Origin: Methylovulum sp.
GTDB lineage: Bacteria > Pseudomonadota > Gammaproteobacteria > Methylococcales > Methylomonadaceae
DNA: 11,455 bases
Direction of reading: 5' to 3'
Assembly: GCA_016919605.1 (NCBI GenBank)
Contig: JACXTQ010000303.1
Span: forward strand, 1 to 11,455
Shown: positions 1-6,921 of the stretch, one piece after another
Layout: every line of letters starts with the position of its first letter
How positions within the stretch are numbered: position 1 is the stretch's first letter
The notes under the pieces: generated by a model
What the model was told of the DNA's origin: nothing
Databases searched by the model: none
The model's input: the letters and a program-made list of their open reading frames with translations, nothing else
Position numbers and translations under genes: made by a program

Positions 1-220
1 AACTTAAAAGAAAATTATGCCACTCATGTATCAATGCAGGATTTAGCTTTTGCGGCTGAATATGCTCAATAGCAAGCCCCATAGGCAATCGCATCTCACA
101 ATACGAGCAATATAACCCTATCCGCTCAACCAGATAGGGGCGAGCAGCCCCGTATTCTTCAAACTGAATAGATTTGTTTTCCTTATCTGTGGGTACATCA
201 CCACGACAAACTGGCCTCAC
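1..220 (-). CDS. HNH endonuclease, PtuB-like (Septu), 5' part only
   Basis: The first 73 codons are visible; the gene continues past base 1. I chose the GTG at 220-218 because a GGAAGG purine tract lies 8 nt upstream and the reading begins MRPVCRGDVP, the usual start of this HNH family. Seen: a zinc-type CSYC pair (Cys38, Cys41), then IEHIQPQK with the His of the nuclease motif (EH at 52-53), then EWHNFLLS (66-73). This order (CxxC, EHxxP, WxNxLL) is typical of the small HNH proteins annotated as TIGR02646 or PtuB. The second Cys pair and the final metal ligands would lie outside the window. It begins 2 nt after the stop of the upstream ATPase, so the two should be co-translated. In Septu, the nuclease is the effector that the ATPase controls. 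The family call is by motif recognition only, and activity cannot be judged from a fragment. Confidence 0.82.
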   Translation of the reverse strand, partial: MRPVCRGDVPTDKENKSIQFEEYGAARPYLVERIGLYCSYCEMRLPMGLAIEHIQPQKLNPALIHEWHNFLLS

Positions 221-222
221 TA

Positions 223-1545
223 TTAATGCCTTCCATCCACAGCTTGGCGTTCCATTTTCAAAATCGCCTGAAAAGCGGGGTTATCACTGTAAGGCAATAG
301 CAAGTCATCCAGCCGTTGCCGCAAGTATTGTTTCTCTTCTTCACTCACAGAAGGAATTTTCTGCAATGCCGTGTAATAGGCTTCAGCGGCTTTCTCCATA
401 TACAAAAAACGCTGGCTTTGCTGGGGAATTTCCACGCCTTGTTGGTTTTCGGCAATATCCTCGATGCTTTTACTGTCAACAGCAACCGCTTGGTTACTCT
501 CCAAATCCCATAACAAAACGTCTTCGCGGTGATAAAGCGACTGGATAATAAACGGCGAATGACTGCTGGCGACAAATTGCACTTTGGGGAAGGTGTCCAA
601 TAACCGCCCCACCACTTGGCGTTGCCATTTAGGATGCAAATGCAGGTCAATTTCATCAATTAACACGATGCCTTCGGTTTGCTTGATAACATCGGCTTGC
701 AACTGTGGATTAAGCGTTGCCATACGGTAGGCAATATCAGCAACCATGCCTATCATGTTGCGGTAGCCATCACTTAAAAGATGAAAAGGGATTGTTTGAT
801 TTTTACCTTGAACTACGGTTTCAATCCGTAATTCATCCCAATCCATATCCCACCACGCCCGTTTGGCATCGGGAATCATACTGACGATAGCTTCGCGTAC
901 CGCCTCTAAGGCATGACGACGTTCTTGTTTCTGCAAAGAGGCCAACTCTTGGGTTTTAAACCAACTGAAAAAGCTTTTTTGATCCGACGCTGGATTTAAA
1001 CAATTTTGATACCCTTCAAAACGCGAACCGGGGCCTTTAATTTTTTTATCTTTGGCTTTGATTTGTTGCCATAAACGTCCTGTACCGTAATAAGCCATTA
1101 AAGGAAGTAAGTTTTTGGAATCGTTTTTGTTAGAAAAACGATCCATTAATTTCTTGATAACACTATTCTTTTTTTGAACAACAAGAAAATTTCTATTGAA
1201 ACTGAATATCTTGTTAGAATCTCTACCATGTTTCCAATTGAACTCATTATTTTCTAACGTACAATCGATAGCAATCGATGTACTTTTATCAGGTTCTCTT
1301 AAGGATGCCTGTCCTATCTCCTGATCTACATACCTTATATCATCAGGCAAAAGCTTACTTTTATTGCCTATTTCATTCGATGAGAACTCACATAGCAAAT
1401 CATATATAATAATCGCTAAAGCATCTAAAACAGCCGTTTTTCCGCTACCGTTATCACCAATCAACAGAGTAAAACGATCAGATAATACTATTTCATTTTT
1501 TTCGAAACAACGAAAGCTAAGAAGCTCCAGTTTATTAATTTTCAT
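223..1545 (-). CDS. ABC/SMC-type AAA ATPase, PtuA-like (Septu)
   Basis: A 440-residue ATPase with an ABC/Rad50-like head and no long coiled coil. Seen: Walker A GDNGSGKT at 30-37; the AYYGTGRLW motif at 151-159 common in this group (COG3950-type ATPases, from memory); signature LSDGYRN at 257-263; Walker B IVLIDEID at 293-300 followed by LHLHP; and the SSHSPFII switch block at 327-334. Residues 360-440 are a charged C-terminal region, which in PtuA-type proteins may hold the partner nuclease (inference). The ATG at 1545 overlaps the mnmA stop by 11 nt (shared ATGAAAATTAA) and there is no good ribosome site, so translation is probably coupled to mnmA. The stop lies 2 nt before the HNH start. 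Bases 1081-1545 are about 32% GC by hand count, far below the rest of the gene. The ATPase plus HNH pair supports Septu; no reverse transcriptase lies upstream, so a retron Ec78-type system is unlikely. Confidence 0.85.
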   Translation of the reverse strand: MKINKLELLSFRCFEKNEIVLSDRFTLLIGDNGSGKTAVLDALAIIIYDLLCEFSSNEIGNKSKLLPDDIRYVDQEIGQASLREPDKSTSIAIDCTLENNEFNWKHGRDSNKIFSFNRNFLVVQKKNSVIKKLMDRFSNKNDSKNLLPLMAYYGTGRLWQQIKAKDKKIKGPGSRFEGYQNCLNPASDQKSFFSWFKTQELASLQKQERRHALEAVREAIVSMIPDAKRAWWDMDWDELRIETVVQGKNQTIPFHLLSDGYRNMIGMVADIAYRMATLNPQLQADVIKQTEGIVLIDEIDLHLHPKWQRQVVGRLLDTFPKVQFVASSHSPFIIQSLYHREDVLLWDLESNQAVAVDSKSIEDIAENQQGVEIPQQSQRFLYMEKAAEAYYTALQKIPSVSEEEKQYLRQRLDDLLLPYSDNPAFQAILKMERQAVDGRH

Positions 1546-2629
1546 TATATTTCAACTCAATAATCCCCCCGCCCAAGCAAACCTCGCCCTGATAGAACAC
1601 CACCGATTGCCCAGGCGTAATCGCCCGTTGTGGTTCGTCAAACACCACCTGACAACGCCCATCCGGCAAAGGCTGCAAATGACAGGCTTGGTCGGCTTGG
1701 CGATAGCGGGTTTTAGCGGCGCAGCGCAGGGCTTCGGACACTGGCAAGCCACTGCACCAATCCAAATTGCCCGCTTCCAGGGTATTATGCAGCATCAGGG
1801 GATGGTAATGGCCTTGGCCTACCACCAGCACGTTATTGTCCAACTCTTTGTCCAGCACATACCACGGCTCATCAGGCGCGTCTTTGACACCGCCTATGCC
1901 TAAGCCTTGGCGTTGCCCTAGCGTGTAATACATCAGGCCGTTATGTTTGCCGATCAATTGCCCTTCGGGGGTGCGCATCTCACCCGGTTGGCTGGGCAAA
2001 TAGCGTTGCAGGAATTCTTTAAACTTGCGCTCGCCGATAAAACAGATCCCTGTGCTGTCTTTCTTCCTATGGTTATCGAATCCGGCTTTTTTTGCTAAGG
2101 CGCGAATTTCTGGCTTGTGCAGATGTCCTATAGGGAACAAGGTGCGTGACAGGGCAGCTTGCCCCATCGCGTACAAAAAGTAACTTTGTTCCTTATTGGG
2201 GTCTAAGCCTTTTAGGAGCTGAAACCGCCCATCGTGTTCCCCGACACGGGCATAATGGCCGGTGGCAATGTAATCGGCCCCTAAGTCGTCAATCGCGTAA
2301 TGTAAAAACGCCTTAAATTTGACGTGTTTGTTACACAAAATGTCAGGATTGGGGGTACGGCCTGCGGCAAATTCCGCCAAAAATACTTCAAACACTTCAT
2401 CCCAGTATTCGGCGGCAAAGTTGACAGTTTTTAACGGGATGCCCAAGCGGTCGCACACTTGTTGTGCATCCGCCAAGTCTTGCAGAGCCGTGCAGTAGTC
2501 GGTGCCATCATCTTCTTCCCAGTTTTTCATAAACAAACCAGAAACTTGATGGCCTTGCTCCAATAACAGCAACGCCGTCACCGAAGAATCGACACCGCCG
2601 GACATGCCGACGATTATATGTTTACTCAT
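1535..2629 (-). CDS. mnmA: tRNA-specific 2-thiouridylase MnmA
   Basis: MnmA adenylates U34 of tRNA Lys, Glu and Gln and replaces the C2 oxygen with sulfur delivered by the Tus relay. The 364-residue length is close to E. coli (368). Seen: the PP-loop SGGVDSS at 10-16; the catalytic Cys99 in NPDILCNKHVKF; the second catalytic Cys196 in DSTGICFIGERKF (these correspond to E. coli Cys102 and Cys199); and the C-terminal GEVCLGGGIIE block. The ATG at 2629 overlaps the nudJ stop by 8 nt (ATGAGTAA), as expected for a coupled operon. The last residues LKYNEN are AT-rich and differ from the usual ending; their DNA is shared with the start of the downstream ATPase, so the 3' end may have been remodelled when that gene arrived (inference). 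In relatives hflD normally follows mnmA; it is absent here. Confidence 0.97.
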   Translation of the reverse strand: MSKHIIVGMSGGVDSSVTALLLLEQGHQVSGLFMKNWEEDDGTDYCTALQDLADAQQVCDRLGIPLKTVNFAAEYWDEVFEVFLAEFAAGRTPNPDILCNKHVKFKAFLHYAIDDLGADYIATGHYARVGEHDGRFQLLKGLDPNKEQSYFLYAMGQAALSRTLFPIGHLHKPEIRALAKKAGFDNHRKKDSTGICFIGERKFKEFLQRYLPSQPGEMRTPEGQLIGKHNGLMYYTLGQRQGLGIGGVKDAPDEPWYVLDKELDNNVLVVGQGHYHPLMLHNTLEAGNLDWCSGLPVSEALRCAAKTRYRQADQACHLQPLPDGRCQVVFDEPQRAITPGQSVVFYQGEVCLGGGIIELKYNEN

Positions 2630-3083
2630 GATCCAGATCGAGAAATGATTTTAATAAAGATAAAGGATGGCGCTGGCCTTGCATGTATTCATCGACACCC
2701 AGCAACACCAACGGGCTACGCAGACGGTGCGCCTGTGCGGCTATTTGGTCACGGGTCAGCCAATGGGTGGCGACAATGCCTGCATCTAAGGGCTGCATCG
2801 GGTCATGGCTATGGCAAGACCCGGTAAAAAGAATTCTAAGAAAGGTCGTAGACTGTGGATTACGGCGCCAAAGCTGTATGGAAACAATCGCTTCCGGCTC
2901 AAACTGCCAGGCGGTTTCTTCCATCACTTCGCGCTTGACGGCGGCAATCAGGTCTTCGTTTTCTTCAAAATGTCCGGCGGGCTGGTTAAATTGCAGACCG
3001 TGTGCCGTTTCTTCCTCGACCAACAAAAACCGCTGGTCTCGTTCGATGATGGCGGCAACGGTAACGTGAGGTTTCCAAACCAT
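2622..3083 (-). CDS. nudJ: Nudix hydrolase, NudJ-like
   Basis: A 153-residue Nudix hydrolase, the same length as E. coli NudJ (HMP-PP/nucleotide phosphatase), with the same opening (KPHVTVA) and an RSPLV block near the C-terminus. The Nudix box spans 37-59: Gly37, Glu43, then REVMEETAW. Catalytic Glu52, Glu55 and Glu56 are present. The usual EExG glycine is Ala58 and the following hydrophobic position is Trp59, a departure from consensus. It is the first gene of the nudJ-mnmA-ATPase-HNH operon, and the nudJ-mnmA pairing is standard in gammaproteobacteria. The start at 3083 fits the family; a weak GGGA lies about 10 nt upstream, and an ATG just before it is closed at once by a stop. I could not find a convincing promoter for it in the 195-bp gap to clpS. 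The physiological substrate is not certain from sequence. Confidence 0.9.
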   Translation of the reverse strand: MVWKPHVTVAAIIERDQRFLLVEEETAHGLQFNQPAGHFEENEDLIAAVKREVMEETAWQFEPEAIVSIQLWRRNPQSTTFLRILFTGSCHSHDPMQPLDAGIVATHWLTRDQIAAQAHRLRSPLVLLGVDEYMQGQRHPLSLLKSFLDLDHE

Positions 3084-3216
3084 TCAATGGATTCCCATTT
3101 TAATAAAAGCGGATATATTACTAGATTTAGCGGCCAGGTGTTGCTAAAGATTGTTGCTGATGGCCCCAATACGTGCGCATTGCTTTGCACCACAATAATT
3201 TGTTATGTATGGACGC

Positions 3217-3245
3217 TTGAAATGCTCTACACTTAGCATTATGTT
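3217..3245 (+). promoter_or_regulatory. Sigma70-type promoter for clpS-clpA
   Basis: A -35 TTGAAA (5 of 6 matches) at 3217-3222 and a -10 TATGTT (4 of 6) at 3240-3245 are separated by exactly 17 nt. Transcription would start near 3252, about 27 nt before the clpS ATG. No strong ribosome site precedes clpS. The prediction rests on sequence match alone. Confidence 0.5.
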
Positions 3246-3278
3246 AGTACACATAGAGTCTTTTTTTAGCCGGTTACT

Positions 3279-3599
3279 ATGTCCGATTTAAATCCGTTCG
3301 ATAATGATGATGACTTGGCTGTCCAGGAAGCCAAGCCCAAATTACAAAGGCCACCGCTATACAAAGTCATTCTGCTGAATGATGATTTTACACCGATGGA
3401 TTTTGTCATTGAGGTGTTGATGGACTTTTTTGGCATGTCAGAAGAATTGGCAACACAAGTGATGTTGCAAATACATACGCAAGGGGTTGGCGTTTGCGGA
3501 ACGTATACCAAAGATGTCGCCGAAACCAAGGTGGCTATCGTCAATGAATATTCGCGCGAGCACCAACATCCGTTGTTGTGTTCGATGGAAGTCGTGTAA
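3279..3599 (+). CDS. clpS: ATP-dependent Clp protease adaptor ClpS
   Basis: ClpS binds proteins with Leu, Phe, Trp or Tyr at the N-terminus and delivers them to ClpA. It is 106 residues, the same length as E. coli ClpS. Seen: a flexible acidic N-terminal tail (1-25), which in the family engages ClpA; then YKVILLNDDFTPM with pocket residues Asn34, Asp35 and Asp36; His66 in LQIHTQG; AETKVAIVNEYS; and the terminal HPLLCSME. Pocket residue numbers coincide with E. coli, so N-degron binding should be intact. It is the first gene of a two-gene operon; clpA follows 10 nt after the stop. Confidence 0.97.
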   Translation: MSDLNPFDNDDDLAVQEAKPKLQRPPLYKVILLNDDFTPMDFVIEVLMDFFGMSEELATQVMLQIHTQGVGVCGTYTKDVAETKVAIVNEYSREHQHPLLCSMEVV

Positions 3600-3603
3600 G
3601 GAG
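3598..3603 (+). promoter_or_regulatory. Ribosome binding site fixing the clpA start
   Basis: AAGGAG overlaps the clpS stop codon (TAA at 3597-3599) and lies 6 nt before the ATG at 3610. This decides the clpA start, although the open frame extends 41 codons further upstream into clpS. Confidence 0.85.
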
Positions 3604-3609
3604 CATTTT

Positions 3610-5880
3610 ATGTTAAGTAAAGAACTTGAAATTACGTTAAATAATGCGTTTAAGAATGCTCATGATAAACGCCATGAATTTATCACGGTCGAACACCTAT
3701 TGCTGGCGTTGCTGGACAACACCTCGGCGGAAGCCATCATGAAAGCCTGTGGCTGTAACATACCGCTGCTGCGCGGCCAATTGGGCAAATTCATTGACGA
3801 GACCATGTCCTTGATCCCGCCGGGCATCCAACGCGACACCCAACCAACGCTAGGCTTCCAACGCGTTTTGCAACGGGCGGTCTTCCATGTCCAAGCCTCT
3901 GACAAAAAAGAAGTCACCGGTGCCAACCTCTTTGTCGCCCTGTTCAGCGAACAGGATTCCCATGCGGTGTACTTGCTGAACAAACAGGATATTTCCCGCT
4001 TGGATGTGGTCAACTACCTGTCCCACGGCATTTCCAAAATCGACCAGCACAACCCCGAAAACAATGCTGACCACAACTCCGACAACGGCAACCCAGAAAA
4101 CGAATCCGGCAGCCCGCTGGAAAGGTACGCGACCAACCTTAACGAAGAAGCCCTTAAAGGCCGGATTGACCCGTTAATTGGCCGCGAACTGGAGCTTGAG
4201 CGCACCATCCAAACACTGTGCCGCCGCCGTAAAAATAACCCGCTGTTAGTGGGCGAGGCGGGCGTTGGTAAAACCGCCATCGCCGAAGGTTTGGCGAAAA
4301 AAATCGTTGAAGAGGATGTGCCGGATGTGTTGCTAAAAAGCGTGATTTATTCGCTGGATTTGGGTGCTTTAGTGGCGGGCACCAAATATCGTGGCGACTT
4401 TGAAAAACGCCTGAAATCTTTGATGAACCAACTGAAAAAAGAACCGAACTCGATTTTGTTCATTGACGAAATCCACACCATCATCGGTGCCGGTTCCGCC
4501 TCCGGCGGGGTCATGGACGCGTCCAACCTCATCAAACCCGCGCTGGCGGCTGGCCAGTTGCGCTGCATCGGCTCGACCACTTACCAAGAATATCGTGGCG
4601 TGTTTGAAAAAGACCACGCCCTTGCCCGCCGTTTCCAAAAAGTGGACATCTCAGAGCCTTCGGTCGCCGACACCATCCTGATCTTAAAAGGCCTGAAATC
4701 GCGGTTTGAAGAGCATCATGACGTGAAATATTCGCCCGATGCCTTACGTTTGGCCGCCGAATTGTCCGACCGCTACATCACCGACCGCCATTTGCCTGAT
4801 AAAGCCATCGATGTGATTGACGAAGCGGGCGCCAAACAGCGCATGACCGCCGAAGCCGAGCGCAAGCAATTGATTGATGTCGCGGAAATAGAAGAAATTG
4901 TCTCAAAAATCGCCCGTGTCCCCGCCAAATCGGTATCTTCAAATGATGTCGAGAAACTGGCGAATCTGGAAAAAAACCTTAAAATGTTGGTGTTTGGGCA
5001 AGATGAGGCCATTGCTGCCCTAGCTTCGGCGATTAAACTGTCACGAGCCGGTTTGCGCGACAGCCAAAAAACCATCGGTTCGTTTCTGTTTGCAGGCCCT
5101 ACCGGGGTGGGCAAAACTGAAGTCACCCGGCAATTGGCCAAAGTGCTGGGAGTGGAACTGATCCGCTTGGATATGTCCGAGTATATGGAACGTCATACCG
5201 TGTCGCGCTTGATTGGTGCGCCTCCTGGCTATATTGGCTTCGACCAAGGTGGCTTGCTGACCGAACAAGTGACCAAGCACCCCCATGCGGTGCTGTTGCT
5301 GGATGAACTGGAAAAAGCCCATCCCGATGTGTTCAACCTGTTGTTGCAAGTGATGGATCATGGCTCTTTGACCGACAATAACGGGCGCAAAGCGGATTTC
5401 CGTAACATCATCTTAGTGATGACTACCAACGCGGGGGCGGAAGAAGGCAGCCGTGCGTCCATTGGCTTTACCCACCAAGATCATGCCACCGACAGCCTGA
5501 AAGTCATTGAAAAAGGGTTTTCGCCTGAATTCCGCAACCGCTTAGATGCCATTATCCAATTCAAACCGTTGGATATATCCATTGTGGGGCATGTGGTTGA
5601 TAAATTTATCTTTGAACTGGAAGCCTTGCTGGCGGATAAACAAGTCACCTTGACCTTGACGGCTGAGGCGCGTTTATGGCTAGCTGAAAATGGTTGCGAC
5701 CCCAAAATGGGGGCAAGACCTATGGCGCGGTTAATACAGGAAAAGATTAAAAAGCCTCTGGCAAATGATTTGCTGTTCGGCAAGCTGGCAAACGGCGGTC
5801 ATGTCACCATTTATATGGAAAACAACCAACTAGGCTTCGCCATAGAAGGCAAAGAGCTGATGGTGTCGGAAGACAGCTAA
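3610..5880 (+). CDS. clpA: ATP-dependent Clp protease ATP-binding subunit ClpA
   Basis: ClpA is the hexameric AAA+ unfoldase that threads substrates into ClpP. From the chosen ATG it is 756 residues (E. coli 758), beginning MLSKELEITL. Domains: double Clp-N domain about 1-143; an Asn-rich linker 145-168; D1 ATPase with Walker A GEAGVGKT 215-222 and Walker B Asp286-Glu287; D2 ATPase with Walker A GPTGVGKT 496-503, Walker B Asp565-Glu566 and sensor-2 GAR 701-703. The ClpP-docking loop reads IGF at 618-620, where E. coli ClpA has IGL and ClpX has IGF. It lies directly after clpS and is convergent with infA. With clpS, aat and bpt in the same window, its N-degron role is well supported by context. 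clpP is not in the window. Confidence 0.98.
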   Translation: MLSKELEITLNNAFKNAHDKRHEFITVEHLLLALLDNTSAEAIMKACGCNIPLLRGQLGKFIDETMSLIPPGIQRDTQPTLGFQRVLQRAVFHVQASDKKEVTGANLFVALFSEQDSHAVYLLNKQDISRLDVVNYLSHGISKIDQHNPENNADHNSDNGNPENESGSPLERYATNLNEEALKGRIDPLIGRELELERTIQTLCRRRKNNPLLVGEAGVGKTAIAEGLAKKIVEEDVPDVLLKSVIYSLDLGALVAGTKYRGDFEKRLKSLMNQLKKEPNSILFIDEIHTIIGAGSASGGVMDASNLIKPALAAGQLRCIGSTTYQEYRGVFEKDHALARRFQKVDISEPSVADTILILKGLKSRFEEHHDVKYSPDALRLAAELSDRYITDRHLPDKAIDVIDEAGAKQRMTAEAERKQLIDVAEIEEIVSKIARVPAKSVSSNDVEKLANLEKNLKMLVFGQDEAIAALASAIKLSRAGLRDSQKTIGSFLFAGPTGVGKTEVTRQLAKVLGVELIRLDMSEYMERHTVSRLIGAPPGYIGFDQGGLLTEQVTKHPHAVLLLDELEKAHPDVFNLLLQVMDHGSLTDNNGRKADFRNIILVMTTNAGAEEGSRASIGFTHQDHATDSLKVIEKGFSPEFRNRLDAIIQFKPLDISIVGHVVDKFIFELEALLADKQVTLTLTAEARLWLAENGCDPKMGARPMARLIQEKIKKPLANDLLFGKLANGGHVTIYMENNQLGFAIEGKELMVSEDS

Positions 5881-5893
5881 ATCGGCCACGGAC

Positions 5894-5919
5894 GCGCTAC
5901 TCCCTAGAGGGATTAGCGC
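5894..5919. terminator. Symmetric hairpin between convergent clpA and infA
   Basis: Outer arms GCGCTA (5894-5899) and TAGCGC (5914-5919) pair perfectly. After one c/t mismatch the inner arms TCCC (5901-5904) and GGGA (5909-5912) pair around a TAGA loop. It lies just past the clpA stop and includes the infA stop codon (5913-5915) and the infA codons before it. Neither side has a clear T-tract, so it is not a classical intrinsic terminator. A shared 3'-end hairpin that blocks exonucleases or weakly terminates both transcripts is the likeliest use. Confidence 0.45.
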
Positions 5920-6131
5920 ATACGGAAAGAAATGCGGCCTTTTGACAAATCGTAAGGGGTCATTTCGACCTTGACGCTGTCGCCTGTCAGGATGCGGATA
6001 TAGTGCTTGCGCATTTTGCCGGAAATATGCGCAGTGACGATATGCCCGTTTTCCAATTGCACACGAAACATAGTATTGGGCAGCGTGTCTATGACCTTGC
6101 CTTCCATTTCAATTTGATCTTCTTTAGCCAT
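5913..6131 (-). CDS. infA: Translation initiation factor IF-1
   Basis: IF-1 is a single OB-fold protein that occupies the ribosomal A site during initiation. It is 72 residues from MAKEDQIEME to the terminal ISFRMR, the same length as E. coli. The LPNTMFRVQLENGH, AHISGKMRKHYIRIL and TPYDLSKGRI blocks are all family-diagnostic. The frame stays open 11 codons further upstream, but I chose the ATG at 6131 because it gives the invariant MAKED start and has a strong AGAGGTGA ribosome site. It is convergent with clpA and lies 88 nt downstream of bpt, with its own extended -10 promoter in that gap. Confidence 0.98.
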   Translation of the reverse strand: MAKEDQIEMEGKVIDTLPNTMFRVQLENGHIVTAHISGKMRKHYIRILTGDSVKVEMTPYDLSKGRISFRMR

Positions 6132-6136
6132 GATTA

Positions 6137-6144
6137 TCACCTCT
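6137..6144 (-). promoter_or_regulatory. Ribosome binding site fixing the infA start
   Basis: On the minus strand AGAGGTGA lies 5 nt before the ATG at 6131 and supports the 72-residue start over an upstream in-frame ATG. Confidence 0.8.
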
Positions 6145-6159
6145 ATTTTAAAAACGCCC

Positions 6160-6168
6160 ATCATACCA
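6160..6168 (-). promoter_or_regulatory. Extended -10 promoter for infA
   Basis: On the minus strand TGGTATGAT gives a TGn extension plus a -10 TATGAT (5 of 6). No good -35 lies at 16-18 nt, which is tolerable for extended -10 promoters. Transcription would begin near 6153, leaving a leader of about 22 nt. infA may also be read from upstream as part of the aat-bpt transcript. Confidence 0.45.
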
Positions 6169-6219
6169 TAAGCAGGACGTTAACAATAGAAGTGTGTGGC
6201 ATTAAAATGACATTGGCCT

Positions 6220-6921
6220 TTAACAGGGCATTGGCATCCAACGTTTGTCAAGCAAACACTGCATAGGCTGATACTGGCTTTTATAGGCCATTTTCTTACA
6301 CGCCTGAATCCAAAAGCCCAAGTATAAAAATTCCCGGCCCGTCAGTTTGGCCTGTTCTATTTGCCATAACACTGCATAAACCCCAGGGCTGTACTCGGCA
6401 AAGTCGGGATCAAAAAACGTGTACACCGCCGACCACGCATTTTCCATCTGGTCTACCACGGCCAACGCGGCCAAGCGGCCTTGGATTGAAAATTCCACAA
6501 ATAAGGTGTCGCTCCAAGAACTGCCCAAAAAACCCATATATTCTTCAGGGCCGGATCGGGCCATATCACCACCCGAATGCCGCACATCCTGATAACGCAA
6601 ATACAAGTCATAATGCGCCTGTTCAAACACCGCTGGCTTGATCTGCACTTGGGTCTCACGGTTACGCTCCAAACAGCGTTTTTGGCTGCGGCTGGGCTTA
6701 AAATCCAGCACCGGCAAACGGGCGGACAGGCAGGCGGCACAATGTCGGCAATCGGGCTTGTAGACATCATCGCCACTACGGCGGAACCCTTGCCCAATCA
6801 GATAACCGTACAAGAGCGGGCTCATCGGGCAGGACGGATGCACAAACACCGAACGCGCCAGCTCACCCTCAAGATAACTGCAAAAATGCTCTTCAGTCAA
6901 AAACAAGGGCAAGGTTCTCAT
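6220..6921 (-). CDS. bpt: Aspartate/glutamate leucyltransferase (Bpt/ATE family)
   Basis: Bpt moves Leu from Leu-tRNA to N-terminal Asp or Glu, creating a primary N-degron for ClpS. It is 233 residues from the chosen start. Seen: the N-terminal CSYL motif (Cys14); LIGQGFRRSGDDVYKPDC with the cysteine cluster CRHCAAC; RSQKRCLERN; SSWSDTLFVEF; and the C-terminal YLGFWIQACKKMAYKSQYQP, all hallmarks of bacterial ATE/Bpt proteins with a GNAT-like fold. The start at 6921 forms an ATGA overlap with the aat stop; an in-frame extension of 19 codons upstream lies inside aat and is not family-like. Older annotations call this family arginyltransferase (ate); bacterial members are better supported as leucyltransferases, but substrate choice cannot be proved from sequence. 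Confidence 0.94.
   Translation of the reverse strand: MRTLPLFLTEEHFCSYLEGELARSVFVHPSCPMSPLLYGYLIGQGFRRSGDDVYKPDCRHCAACLSARLPVLDFKPSRSQKRCLERNRETQVQIKPAVFEQAHYDLYLRYQDVRHSGGDMARSGPEEYMGFLGSSWSDTLFVEFSIQGRLAALAVVDQMENAWSAVYTFFDPDFAEYSPGVYAVLWQIEQAKLTGREFLYLGFWIQACKKMAYKSQYQPMQCLLDKRWMPMPC

Noticed and set aside
1364..1903. 179-codon plus-strand open frame opposite the mnmA/ATPase junction
   Set aside because: It is antisense to two genes with clear catalytic motifs and has no recognisable domain.
3084..3216. Promoter for the nudJ operon and a wide GGCCA/TGGCC inverted repeat near 3131-3166
   Set aside because: No -35/-10 pair on the minus strand matched well enough, and a 5-bp stem with a loop of over 20 nt is not convincing.
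3487..3609. 41-codon N-terminal extension of ClpA
   Set aside because: It lies inside clpS in another frame; AAGGAG before the ATG at 3610 and the MLSKELE start decide the call.
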